Position numbers and translations under genes: made by a program. A stretch of DNA of 64,000 nucleotides, taken from assembly GCA_016617855.1 (NCBI GenBank), contig JAECUM010006837.1:1-64000 (forward strand), in the 5' to 3' direction. The DNA is from Megalonaias nervosa (Eukaryota; Mollusca; Bivalvia; Unionida; Unionidae). The notes beneath the pieces are model-generated. The model was not told the origin of the DNA. It saw only the letters and a list, made by a program, of their open reading frames with translations, and made no database searches. Positions 9,398 through 20,604 of this stretch are shown here, piece by piece (the stretch's first letter is position 1; every line of letters begins with the position of its first letter).

Positions 9398-12128
9398 GTG
9401 AGTAAAATCTCAGGCTATAACTGGATTTACTCAATTTAATGGACATATACCGAAGTAGAGAACCAATAAAAACTGCATTTGAGTTGATAGTTGGTAAGTC
9501 AGTAAACACTTCATACCCTTTGTGGTCCAAAAATTTGGTTATAGTTCAATGAATTCCAGTGATAGCAAACTTTTTTGATGTCAGCATCTTTATTGTCTTA
9601 CACAGTGTTGTGCCTTGAGCAAGTTTCAAGGACATTACTTCCCCACCAAATTGCCATTGTCCCCCCAAAATTGAACAGATTTCTTGATCATTTGTAGTGG
9701 GACAGAGGTACATAAAATGACCCCTTGACAGCTCAGCCAAAGTGTATCTTCATCACTCTATTACCTGATACCAGTATCTTCACTCTATTACCTGATGCTA
9801 GTATCATCTTCATCCTTGTATTACCAGATGCCATTATTGTTATCACTGTATTACCTGATGCCAGTATCTTCATCATTGTATTACCTGATGCCATTACATT
9901 AATCACTGTATTACCTGATGTCAGTATCTTCATCATTGTATTGCCTGATGCCAGTATATTAATCACTGTATTACCTGATCTGGCATTGTATTACCTGATG
10001 CCAGTATTTTCATCATTGTTTACGTGATGCCAGTATATTAATTACTGTATTAGATGATGCCAATATCTTTATCATTGTATTACCTGATGAAATACATAAA
10101 ATGTCCTCCTGACAGCTCAGTCAAAGTGTATCACTGCCTATCCAATGCCAGTATCTTCATCACTGTATTACCTGATGCAAGTATTATTTTCATCATTGTG
10201 TTACCTGATGCCACTATCTTCATCATTGTATTACCTGATACCAATATCTTCATCATTGTTTTACCTAATACCAATATCTTCATCATTGTATTACTTGATG
10301 CCAACATATTAATCACTGTATTACCTGTTGCCATTATCTTCATCATTGTATTATCTGATACCAGTATTTTCATCATTGTATTACTTGATACCAATATCTT
10401 CATCATTGTATTACCTGATGCCATTATCTTCATCCTTGTATTACCTGATGCCATTATCAATATCATTGTATTGCCTGATGACAGTATCTTCATCATTGTA
10501 TTACCTGATGCCAGTATCTTCATCATTGTATTACCTGATGCCATTACATTAATCACTGTATTACCTGATGTCAATATCTTCATCACTGTATTACCAGATG
10601 CCAGTATATTAATCACTATATTACCTGATGCCAGTATCTTCATCATTGTATTACCTGATACCAGTATCGTCATCATTGTATTACCTGATGCCAGAATCTT
10701 CATCATTGTATTACCTGATGAAAGTATTATTTTCATCATTGTGTTACCTGATGCCACTATCTTCGTCATTGTATTACCTGATACCAATATCTTCTTCATT
10801 GTGTTACCTGATGCCAGTATCTTCATCACTGTGTTACCAGATAAAAAATTTACCCTTGAATGCTCAAAGTGTACCACTGCTTATCCAATGCCAATACCTT
10901 CATTATTGTATTACCTAATGCCAATTTCTTTATTACTGTATTATCTAAAAAAAATACATAAAATGTACCCTTGAAAGCTCAAAGTATATCACTGCTTATC
11001 CAATGTCAGTATCTTCTTTATTGTTTTGTCTGATACCAATATCTTCATCATTGTCTTAGTGGTATGACTAGTGTCATTAATTTTATGATTCTGTATTAAG
11101 TTTTGTGCAAAAGTGTTTGCAAATAAGAGAGAGAGTGATACATCTTTTCATTGTTACAGTCGAGATACTGTATTCATCTGAACCTTTTCCACCTTGTGTA
11201 TAAGCAAAGGGGGTATAAATATAATTTTTCTCATACGGTGATAGTGGTGTTATCTTTATCAGCGTGCTCAGATACTGGGGTGTGTGGGGGTAGAACACAT
11301 CAATGCATTGATGCAGGTGAGACGCCAGGCTCAAAGGAACATATGTTTTGTTTGGGGTGCATGTACATCTCCAGTAATATATTAAAACTATGTACTGGAT
11401 CAATGTGACCAGCAAAGTTAAAATCTGGACTTGAGAACGCATTCCAAATTGAACAATATAATAGAATGAGGATAAAGTTGATCCAATTTCTTATGAAAGA
11501 AATTTCTTCAGTTTGTACTTTGAAAGATGCATTGTAACTCAGACAATAAAAGTTATGAATCTGTTTTTTTGTTGAGCCCAAGACACAGAAGTCACTTTTA
11601 CAATATTATAGTATTATAGTAATGTCCACATTAGTTGGAGATGCATCAGTAACTTTTCAGACACTGGTGGAAATGGCTGGAATGGTGTCAAAAGTTTCCA
11701 AGGTTTTGGTTAAAGGTTTTTATTTGTATAGATTTCGTAAACCCCTTGATAGATTCTCATCATACTTCGCAATACAAGAACAATTTATTCAGTGAGATGA
11801 ATGCTTGCTTCTTTTATCTTTGGGTTAAGGTCAGAATTATAGAAAATTTGCTTCAAGGTTTTGGTTCAAGTTAATTGCATTCACTTTTGTTTCTTAAACT
11901 TCTTGATGGATTTTGTTCATACCTTGGTTAAACCATTATGAAATGAAGACAATTCATTCAATGACATGCTTGCTCAGAAGTCAAAGTCACACATTTTACA
12001 GCAGTGCGTTGATCATGATCTCAACATGCAGCCTTAGGCTTTCTTTTATATTTGATACTTTGTTTGTTTGCCTTCTTGCATGCTAGCTGCAGACTTACTT
12101 GTTTTAATAATGTTTCATATATACACAG
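9398..12128 (+). other. CEP164 intron 4
   Basis: Dominated by the 30-bp minisatellite at 9746-11062. About 11690-11990 holds two diverged copies of a roughly 170-bp segment ('aaggttttggttaaag', then 'cttgatggattttgttcata'), another dispersed-repeat family. 11070-11690 shows nothing I can identify. Confidence 0.65.
9746..11062. repeat. 30-bp minisatellite with higher-order spacers
   Basis: About 35-40 diverged units of 30 bp around 'ttcatcattgtattacctga' plus 'tgccagtatc'. The array is interrupted by copies of a longer non-unit segment (acataaaatg...cagctca...aaagtgtatcactgc) near 9706, 10092, 10840 and 10955, giving a higher-order structure. Because 30 is divisible by 3 and the unit lacks stops in several frames, long open frames appear on both strands. 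They encode only short reiterated peptides and I do not regard them as genes. Confidence 0.95.
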
Positions 12129-12254
12129 TCACTTGGTCCCTTGAAGGCAGAGCAGAGTCGTGGGATTCCATCTTTGCACAAGAAGACTGCACTGGAGCCC
12201 ATGAAATCATCTGGAGCACAGCTTGCCCCTCTAAAGACCTCGGGAAGTCAACAG
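12129..12254 (+). CDS. CEP164: CEP164 coding exon 5
   Basis: Residues 131-172. Low-complexity Ser/Leu/Lys/Gly/Gln-rich sequence beginning SLGPLKAEQ and ending TSGSQQ, comparable with the LxPL-containing linker after the Lys tract in vertebrate CEP164. The acceptor is tatacacag|tc and the donor is caacag|gtagtt. Both ends are phase 0, so it can be skipped without changing the frame. A CA microsatellite starts about 14 bp into the next intron. Confidence 0.85.
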
Positions 12255-12265
12255 GTAGTTATTGT

Positions 12266-12268
<3 letters not shown>

Positions 12269-12355
<87 letters not shown>
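12269..12355. repeat. (CA)n microsatellite
   Basis: About 43 CA dinucleotides beginning some 15 bp downstream of the exon 5 donor. Open frames here (His-Thr or Cys-Val runs) are artefacts of the repeat. Confidence 0.98.
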
Positions 12356-12356
<1 letters not shown>

Positions 12357-13689
12357 AAAATATTATATGTATTGCAATATGTATTGGTTTAGAGATTTTA
12401 ACACAATGTACATTGAGATATTGATGTGTTGAGATGCAGTATGCTAATTTTAGAGTCTGCAAGCCTGGCAAATGTCTTTGTGACCAAGACTAATGGAATT
12501 TCGAGATGCTAGACTGGTACATAATCTTCAGAGCATAGTCCATACACCACATAGTGTCAGAGTGTTGTAGCATGTATAATGTTATTTGGATATGTTTACT
12601 GTTTTTCATTGTTCTGGTTATTAATTATTTTCTGTTCATAAGAAAAGAGGAGATAAATTTGAAGTTTTAGTGGTAATTTTTATTTCCTGCTTGTATTTAA
12701 TTTATCATAATACACAGTATTTTATGAATTGTTCTGACACATCATATCAGTTACAATGTATTGCATTGCATTGAACAATGAATTGACTGACTTCAGCAGA
12801 TAGATAGATTGGCAGAAAGAAAACTGTGATACCTATGTGCATCAGTGGATCATTACATTATCTAAAACACACACAGAGTGCAAGGTATTGTTTTGGTTTG
12901 TTTGTTTGATACATTTATTGGGAAGGATTTATCTTCCTAAACCTTTTTTGCAATTTCTCCCTTAATATTTTTATAACATAACCTTAAATTGGCACTATGT
13001 AGCCAAGATTGTGCTGATGTGCCATTAAAGCTTATGCGTACATATGTACATATTATTTGTTTGCATTGTGAGCACACTGGTACATGCATTCTTTTAGGAT
13101 TAAAGCATGTTTTGAATATTTTGCTTAAGGTGATATTTTCATGTCTGTTATTTACTAATGAATGCAGCAATTACAAACTAAAGTAGGTCACTGTGATGTG
13201 ACCTTTTTTCTCATGTAGTGTTTTGTTTTATGTTAAATTTTATGTTAAATCTTTTTCCTTAAGCATTGTTTATGGCAGAGTTTTAAACCAATAATAATAA
13301 TAATAATTAAGTACTTCCTCAGTAAGTTCAAGGCACTTCCATTTATTTATGTGGATATGGTCTTTGATCCTTTTTCATGATTTAATAGTAATATTTGTGT
13401 AAAATACATCAGTATAAAGTGACCTTGCCTATATTAGTTGGTCTACTTGTATGGCACTATTGTAATGAAGTACCATAATAATAAGTACCATAATAATAAT
13501 AATAGGGATAACATTTATATAAAGTCTGTGGCACAGTTTTTTAAAACTAATCTACCTTGTGGTCCTATACATATAGTATTGATATATCTGCATGAATGAA
13601 TACTCATAGATTCAATAAAGAATCAAAAGACTGATGGCTTTATTGATAATGCTCCAGTTATTTAACTATTTAAACAAAGGAGGCTAAAT

Positions 13690-14110
13690 TTGTATGTACA
13701 TACACATTATTTCTACACTCTTAATTTCTTGCATTTAGCTGAAGTTTTTTGCACCTTCTATACATACTTATCTACTTGGAATCATTAAACATTTTGAGTG
13801 AGATGTACTTTGATGAGTATTACACTTGCCTCACAGAAATAGGTGACTGTGACCCATACTTCATGCTTCACTGACTTGGCTAAATTTTGTGTTTTAAGTT
13901 TATTTCTGATGCTCTCTTTATGCTAGAATCATTAAACTAGGTTATTATATGCATATTTTTTCAGTACATCTCAAACACTTATATATCATAAAAAGGTCAC
14001 TGTGACCTACATCACACATTTTGCTTGCTTATGTTATGGTTAGCTGATGACCATATACATTTTCTCACCCTGTATATATACTGTTTATACACTAAATCGT
14101 TAAACATTTG
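13690..14110. repeat. Dispersed repeat family C, copy in intron 5
   Basis: Shares phrases with 61080-62560: 'cttgcatttagctgaag', 'tacatactt...ctag/tgaatcat', 'gatgagtactacac', 'tttctagaatcattaaac', 'aggtcactgtgacct'. It contains a perfect AGGTCACTGTGACCT at 13994-14008. Confidence 0.75.
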
Positions 14111-14120
14111 AGGGGATATA

Positions 14121-14500
14121 TTTTGAGGATATATCATATATAGTTGAAAAAGTTAGTTTCTAATATTGAAATAAATTATTTATTCTTGTTAATGATACAG
14201 TATTAAGTGAAATGTTTTAGTTTTTCAGTAACCTAGTTAAAGATATAACAAAGGTAAGGAATAGAGAGAATTCTCATTGGTACCCAAAGAACTTTGGTTG
14301 CATCAATGTATTTTGAGGATATATCATACATAGTTGAAAAAGTTAGTTTCTAATATTGAAATAAATTGTTTATTCTTGTTCATGATACAGTATAAAGTGA
14401 AATGTTTTAGTTTTTCAGTAACCTGGTTAAAAATATAACAAAGATAAGGAATAGAGAGAATTCCCATTGATATCCAGAGAACTTTGGTTGCATCAACTCA
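14121..14500. repeat. 190-bp direct tandem duplication
   Basis: 14121-14310 and 14311-14500 match closely (ttttgaggatatatcata..., ...gttgaaaaagttagtttc..., ...actttggttgcatcaa). Only a few substitutions separate them, so the duplication is fairly recent. Confidence 0.93.
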
Positions 14501-14601
14501 TTCCATGAGGTTGTTGTATATAAATAATTAAGGATATCTTATAACATGCTTCTTTGTGTTAGAGTCAGTTTCAAAGATTCATTCTTAATTTTCTTTCCAA
14601 G

Positions 14602-14748
14602 ATGCGTGGCAGTTTGAACACAACGACAGGCTCCCTGAAATCTGGACATGGCCTTGGTGGCAGTGTCAACCTCTCCAAGAGCCTGGGTGGTCTTACCAGC
14701 AGCATGAGCATCCCTATATACTCCACTGAGTATGATGATGATGATGAT
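14602..14748 (+). CDS. CEP164: CEP164 coding exon 6 (ends in a GAT repeat, tandem donors)
   Basis: Residues 173-221. Gly/Ser/Leu-rich (RGSLNTTTGSLKSG, GGSVNLSKSLGGLTSS), ending in five Asp codons written as a GAT repeat. The acceptor is tttccaag|at. The donor gat|gtgagt at 14748 gives phase 0, which exon 7 needs. An identical gat|gtgagt occurs 32 bp later (after 14780) beyond more ATG repeats. That one would change the frame, so I chose the proximal site. Confidence 0.9.
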
Positions 14749-14780
14749 GTGAGTATGATGATGATGATGATGATGATGAT
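14733..14780. repeat. GAT/ATG trinucleotide repeat spanning the exon 6 donor
   Basis: Two runs of ATG/GAT trinucleotides split by gtgagt. The right run is again followed by gtgagt, as if an exon end plus donor had been duplicated or the repeat had expanded through the splice site. Confidence 0.95.
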
Positions 14781-14814
14781 GTGAGTATTTGAAAAACAAT
14801 AGTGTATGCATGCC

Positions 14815-15018
14815 ATATATACTTGCTGATAAGTTGAGTACAAATGCAAAAACATGACCCTGATCTGTCATTGCATAATGTTATGGCAATCAGGGTTTAT
14901 ATTGTTTATTCTAATGATTGCTCCAAACAAACTGTATAGACCCAAATCTGCTAGTGCATTATGCAACAGCAAATCAGGGTCTGTGCAGTTTAAAGTTGAA
15001 CTCAACTTATAAGTGGTA
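14815..15018. mobile_element. MITE-like double-hairpin element, copy 1
   Basis: Terminal inverted repeats (left 'tacttgctgataagttgagt', right 'aactcaacttataagtggta') enclose two internal palindromes around 'accctgatctg...catcagggt' and 'agacccaaatctg...aatcagggtct', each with a 'gcattatgc'-like centre. Related copies lie at 21788-22008, 37422-37641 and 42667-42896. It has no coding capacity. A non-autonomous DNA transposon is the best explanation. Confidence 0.8.
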
Positions 15019-15085
15019 CCTTCAGAAAAGAGTTTTCAGGCTTTTAGTCTGAACTTAATGCAGAAAACTTTCCACATTTGAAAAG

Positions 15086-15409
15086 ACCACTCTGGTGGCC
15101 TAGTGGTTAGAGCGTCAGCCTCAGATGTGGGAGGTCGCAGGTTCAAACCCCAGCCAAGTCATACTAAAGACTTATAAAAATGGTACTAACAGCTGCCTCG
15201 CTAGACGCTTTGTATTAAGAGGTTAGTGTTAGGACTGGTCGACCTGGTGTCAGGATATTGTGACTGGGTGGGACATCATGCTACATGTCTGTGGCATGAT
15301 GCCCCAGTGCTAGACCTCACTATAAACTGCCAAACTGCACACATCATAGCGATTATGACTGAAACATTGTTAAAGCTACGTTAAAAATCCAAATCACTCA
15401 CTCACTTCT
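15086..15409 (+). mobile_element. tRNA-derived SINE (type 2), copy 1
   Basis: A tRNA-like head has box A 'tggcctagtggttagagcg' and box B 'ggttcaaaccc', followed by a long body ('gtgactgggtgggacatcat', 'ggcatgatgccccagtg') and a tail with 'cactcactcac'. Exact 11-bp target-site duplications 'catttgaaaag' flank it at 15075-15085 and 15410-15420. The body resembles Meta-type bivalve SINEs as I remember them. Confidence 0.9.
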
Positions 15410-15549
15410 CATTTGAAAAGCTTGCAGTCAAGGAAAATCAAATTTGGTAGTGAAATTGTTTGCATCTTTTCAGAAGCACATAAATAGAAAGGCATGTCTC
15501 TTGAAAGAGAAGTCACATTGTTTACAGCATGTGTTTCACAGCCATGTAA

Positions 15550-16165
15550 TTATATGCAGGATATTGGTTTACATTCTGATGTGTAATAAGTATTTACAGG
15601 GTAGTCATTATTAGTCTGATGTGTAATAAGTGTATGCAGGATATTAGTTTACAGTCTGATGTGTAATAAGAGTATGCATGATATTAATTTACAGTCTGAT
15701 GTCTAATAAGTATATGCAGGACATTCATTACTAATCTGATGTGTAATCAGTGTATGCAAGATATTAATTTACAGTCTGATGTGTAATAAGTGTATGCAGG
15801 GTGTTCATTTACAGTCTGATGTGTAATATGTTTAGGGTATTCATTACTAGTCTGATATGCAGGATATTAGTTTACAGTCGGATGTGTAGTAAGTATATGC
15901 AGGGTGTTTATTTACAGTCTGATGTGTAATAAGTATATGCAGGGTGTTTATTTACAGTCTGATGTGTAATAAGTATGCAGGATATTAGTTTACATTCTGA
16001 TGTGTAATAAGTATATACAGGATATTAGTTTACAGTCGATGTGTAATAAGTGTATGCAGGATATTAATTTAATGTCTGATATGAATAAGAATGTGCAGGG
16101 TATTCATTTACAGTCTGATATGTAATTAGTGTAATCAGAATATTAATTTACAGTCAGATGTGTAA
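15550..16165. repeat. 40-bp minisatellite
   Basis: About 15 diverged units of 'ctgatgtgtaataagtatat' plus 'gcagggtgtttatttacagt' in intron 6. Lengths vary by indels. No open frame of interest. Confidence 0.93.
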
Positions 16166-16504
16166 GCTTATTCAGGTAATTGTTTTTTTTTCTACTGGTC
16201 TTTGACCAGTGGAGTTTGTATGATGGCTTGTTGTCTGTCATCTGTTGTCAGTCGTCCATCTATCATATGGTGTCCATCCATCGTTCATCACCTCCAGCTG
16301 GTTAGCTAATAAAGACTAAACTTTTACTGCAGAAATTACATTAATGCTCAGAGATTGAAACCTCAAAAAAACAAACAATTTCATCTTTTTGGATTCCCAT
16401 TCCACATTAAAAACCTTGCAAAACCTTAAATATTAAAACCTGTTAATATCCCTGATATTACAAAACCATGAAAAGTAGAATCCTGGAAAAGTATTCAGTA
16501 TTTT

Positions 16505-17160
16505 TGGCTGCCTAGTCACATTGGTATAAAGGAAAGGGCAATGAAAGGACAGTCAAAGCAGCCAAAGCTACCCTGCAATGACCTGCTTCCAAAGGAAGAT
16601 TCCTGATACTGATTTCAAATATTATGTTAGCATGTTCTTCATACTTAGCAAAATATGTGGAGTTAAAAACTCCACAAACAAACTTAAGAACATCAAAGCT
16701 AATGTTGGAGAGTGGCATACAGCAAAGGACAGAGATGAGTTGGGGTTAAATTATAATATCAGCCACACATTCCTGACTCATGCATATCTCTTGATGGGTG
16801 AACCTTGACCCAAATGCATACCCTGCCAGTGTTCACTAACAGTGGAACATGGTGTTGAGTGTATTGACCTGCCAGTGAGACAGAAGTATTTTAATGCAAA
16901 CTCATTGAAGAAATTGCATGCCGATATACCACATGTGAAAGTCTTAGACTTTTGAGGGAATATGGTTTGTATTTACAGAAATTTTAACCAGGTATTTGAA
17001 GGATTTTACATGTGTTCCTTTCATCTTTTATTGTGTATATCTTTTACAGAATTTGAACAACTTTATCATATATATTCCATCTTCTTGTATCTCATGTTTA
17101 CATTTATTTGGAAGGCTTCCAGGTGATTTTTGTGTAATAATAAAATTTTAGATTGTGCAG
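16505..17160 (+). mobile_element. Non-LTR retrotransposon (LINE) 3' fragment
   Basis: Peptide patches in three frames read like the RNase H and C-terminal parts of a Jockey/CR1-class LINE: PSHIGI at 16511, GNERTVKAAK at about 16537, then at 16690-16980 LTHAYLL, a Cys-x2-Cys before LTVEH, and a Leu-rich end. Frameshifts at about 16530 and 16575 and a stop after LLMGEP break it. Sequence to about 17160 is probably its 3' UTR. 5'-truncated and dead. Confidence 0.75.
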
Positions 17161-17194
17161 AATTTTGTGTTTAGTTGGCATCATATAGTCACTG

Positions 17195-18060
17195 TTGTGT
17201 GGAGGTGCCAATTAATGCTGCTACATCGATCATCCATCCATCCTTCCATCCATCTATCCATCCATCAGTTGTCACTGCTCTTAAATTGCTGCGAGGATTG
17301 TGATGAAACTTTACATGCACATTGATCCCAAGGTCTAATTGATCCTCAATGAAAATGGTGTCCCACAGACATCCAGTTCTGAAAATGTTATCACAGTCCC
17401 ATTCGAACATGTTTTTGTTGAAATGGGGTTCTCACCAAAAAGCTTCTTATGTTGTCTGGTTGGTCCCTAGTGCAAATGATGCCAATATGATATCCTGTAT
17501 ACCTGCTAAAGTGGCCATCTTGAAAATATTGTCATCTCTTTTCCTACTGAACAGTTAGTTGCTTGTATTGAAAGGTTTTTTCACCACAAGACTAATTATG
17601 ATGTTTAGTTGATGCTAATTGATAATAATGCTGATCTGACATTCAGCGTGTCTGCCAAGTGACGATTTTGAAAATCTTGTTGCTATTCCACCTGACTGGA
17701 TGACATGTCATTTGCACTAAATAGAGTTCTTATGTTGCCTAGTTGGTACTAGATGAAAATGGTGCCAATGTGACCTCTTTTACAGCTTCTCCTCAACAGA
17801 TGGTCATAGAGATATGAGCTTTCTCTAAATGACTTGTTATGATATCTGGTAGGTCCTAAATGAAAATCATGCTTGTCAGATCTCCAGCATGGTGGCTATG
17901 GCAGCCATCTTGACAATCTTATCACTACTCCTGTTGAAGGTACGTTCATTTTGACATAGGTGTTTCACTGGAACACTTCCCATCATATGTAGTTGTTCCT
18001 AAATAAAAATTACTTAGATGTGACCTCTCAAAATGTGAAAAATCTCATTTCAGTAACTTC
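17195..18060. repeat. Dispersed repeat family A, multi-copy block
   Basis: Several diverged repeats of a module of roughly 110-140 bp with phrases 'aaatgaaaatggtgcc', 'gccatcttgaaaatcttgt', 'ttcttatgatgtctagttgg', preceded by a TCCATCCA run at 17232-17265. Related blocks occur at about 1195-1510, 28555-29000, 41990-42230 and 50400-51400. Confidence 0.8.
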
Positions 18061-18369
18061 AACATGATGACTGCACCAACAGGTTTTTTAGTAGTTAGGA
18101 CTACGGGTCATAGATGGCTTTTTGCAGTTGCCTTTTATCTATTGACTGGCATCCAGGGTCCATTAGCACAAATTTGTTATTACTTCTCCTGAACTACTGG
18201 GAGCATTGCCACAAAACTTGACAAACAAATTCATGCTAAAGTGTAGCTGTCCTAATGAAAGTGGTGGCCATTGGACATTGTTGTAGTGGAAAGGGGAGTG
18301 ACACCAACTTTTGTGTTGTGACTTAAAAAGAATGAGTTATTAACAGCTGTTAATTAAAAAGCATTAAAT

Positions 18370-18815
18370 TTGCTTTAGATAATAAGTCATTATCATCATA
18401 CAGAATACCAAAGTCATCATCATGCTATAACATCATTCATATCATCATATAGCATAAAAACTCATCATGGTATAACATCACACATATTAATTCATTATCA
18501 TCATACACAATATCAAAATCGGTATTACATCGCTGTTAATAAGTCACTATCATCATACATAATACCAAAGTCATCATGCTATAACATCACTGATGTTAAG
18601 TCACCATCATCATACATAATACCAAAGTCATCATGCTATAATATCACTGATATCATCATAGAACAGCATATCAAAGTCATCATAGTATTACATTATTGTT
18701 AATAAGCCTTTTCATCATACAGAATACCACTCATTATATTGACATTACATCACTGATAATGAGTCATTATAATCATACAGAATGACAAAGTCATCATGGT
18801 ATTACAGCACTAATA
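18370..18815. repeat. ATCATC-rich tandem array, unit about 60 bp
   Basis: Repeated modules 'tcatcatacagaatacc', 'aaagtcatcatgctataaca', 'tcactgatgttaataagtca' with variable unit length. Confidence 0.88.
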
Positions 18816-19011
18816 AGGTGTGGAGGCAAATTTACATTTTAAATTTTTGTGTAATAACCAATTGACAGTTATATGGAAAATACTATTGCTTTTTGGTCTT
18901 GTATTTGTAAATCAGAAATGTTTGTTTTTAATCTATTGCAGATAATTATTACTAATTATCTTTTCTAAAATCATCTCCTTTACAAAGAAGTAAATCTGCT
19001 TGTATTTTCAG

Positions 19012-19101
19012 GGACCTGATGAGAGACCAGAGAGACCACACAGTCGAATGCAGAGTATTGATGCTGAGATGGTGCAGGATGTGACTGCTCTTGGATATGA
19101 G
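19012..19101 (+). CDS. CEP164: CEP164 coding exon 7
   Basis: Residues 222-251. Acidic/Arg-rich start (GPDERPERPHSRMQS) followed by a predicted helix (AEMVQDVTALGYE). The acceptor is tattttcag|gg and the donor is tatgag|gtattt. Phase 0 at both ends. If exon 6 used its distal donor, this exon would be read out of frame and meet TGA at 19082-19084. Confidence 0.9.
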
Positions 19102-20604
19102 GTATTTGAGTTTCAAAAACATCCTCAGATTTAATTAAGTTTTATTGATATATAGATAGTGCTCACTTATTTTATCCATTCTTATTTTCTGTCAGTCATC
19201 TTACTGGATAATGTTTATGGTTAATAAAATATAAAAGCCTTTCTTTATGAAAGGGAAGATGGTAAAGTTTTATGGTTATTTTATTTTGCTTGTATGTAAT
19301 AACAAGAAAAAGTAAATGGCTCTTGATGTAGAAGTTCGGATGTTTTTTCATCAACTGAATATTATATTTGATAGTGAAAAACATCATCTTCATACAGCTA
19401 GGTTAATGAAAGCAATGCCAGTCACAGTAGAACTAAGTCTTACCAAAATTTTCTCTGACTTGATGAAAACTTGATCATTTAACATCAGAGTTCTTCAGAA
19501 TTTTTAATAAAAAATTTACAAGAATATTTAATGAAGCAAATAGGTTACAGATAGATATTTCATGCAGTCATCGTCATTAGTCTTGTAGATATTTCATCCA
19601 GTCATCATCAGTAACCTTGTAGATATTTCATCCAGTCAGTGTATATAGCCTTGTAGGTATTTCATCTGGTCATCATATATAACCTTGTAGATATTTCAAC
19701 CAGTCATCATTACTAGCCTTGTAGATATTTCATCCAGTCATCATCAGTAACCTTGTAGATATTTCATCCAGTCATCATCACTAGCCTTGAAAATATAAAG
19801 TTTAAAGTTTTATGAAGCTGCTGCATAATTTTGATACTGATTTTCATGCTTATGTCGGTTCTGTAAACACGGTTTCAATTTATTTGTAATACGGTGCTCC
19901 CATCAAAAGTACCCTGTTATTACTGATTTTATAATATTAAAATATCCACTTTGGAGATGAAAATACACCCCATACAAGTAAAATGAAACGTCACTGGGTA
20001 GTGCTCATTTAGATGGAAAATTCATTCAGATATCAGGTAATGGAAATTGACTATAGTATTTGATAGTACAGCTATCGCATTTTATAACATGGTAGTCCGT
20101 TACTATTGACTATATTATGCATTGAACCATAGTATAGCAAGAATGATTGAAAATTTAATGAATGCATGTTTGTATTGAGGGTGTGCAAACAACCATCAGT
20201 CAAGCATATACTAATAATTTTACTTTATGTAAATTAAATATAATCTTTTTCATTTCATGCAATCTGTGCAATTAATTTTCTGAGATCCTTATGTTTTAAA
20301 AAGGAAAATAAAAATATAATACTGAGCCTCATGTTTTTTTCTTGCAACCCATATTGTCATACATTTAATTGACGAATTCAAGTACAGTAGTTTTCTCCTG
20401 CATTTTTCAGCTAATGGAAATTGAAAATTTTAAATGTTAATTTTAATTTATGATTTTTTAATTTATGATTTTGTAAATATTTGTCATTTATACTGGTTTC
20501 ATAATTTTACAGCATTACAGCTGGAAATGTGTTGTAACAAAGGACATTATTATGAGTGAGAGCTTATTATGACTAAATGTTTCACATAGTTTTATCTCTT
20601 ACAG
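19102..20604 (+). other. CEP164 intron 7
   Basis: Contains a 34-bp minisatellite at 19555-19795. The rest shows no repeat or exon I can identify. Confidence 0.7.
19555..19795. repeat. 34-bp minisatellite
   Basis: About seven units of 'agatatttcatccagtcatc' plus 'atcactagccttgt'. Confidence 0.93.

Larger units (their letters stand above)
12255..14601 (+). other. CEP164 intron 5
   Basis: Contains the CA microsatellite, TAA/ATAATA-rich patches near 13290 and 13480, a family C dispersed repeat (about 13690-14110) and a 190-bp tandem duplication (14121-14500). 12360-13680 otherwise shows no recognisable feature. Confidence 0.65.
14749..19011 (+). other. CEP164 intron 6
   Basis: Holds, in order, an MITE-like element, a SINE, a 40-bp minisatellite, a LINE 3' fragment, family A repeats and an ATCATC-rich array (all listed). 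Between these only short unassigned stretches remain. Confidence 0.7.

Noticed and set aside
10054..10974. 306-codon open frame (+) and a 248-codon frame on the other strand in the 30-bp minisatellite
   Set aside because: The unit length is a multiple of three and stop-free, so long frames arise by repetition. Peptides are pure reiterations and several frames are open at once. The region is inside intron 4.
12068..12392. Open frames with long His-Thr or Cys-Val runs
   Set aside because: They read through exon 5 in part and then through the CA microsatellite.
14749..14780. Extending exon 6 to the distal donor as the main form
   Set aside because: It breaks the frame and gives TGA in exon 7. 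The proximal donor fits all downstream phases.
15095..15155. tRNA gene at the head of the type 2 SINE (and heads at 27700, 50102, 53834)
   Set aside because: A and B boxes are present, but the arms do not pair as a full tRNA and the sequence continues into a repeated SINE body with target-site duplications.
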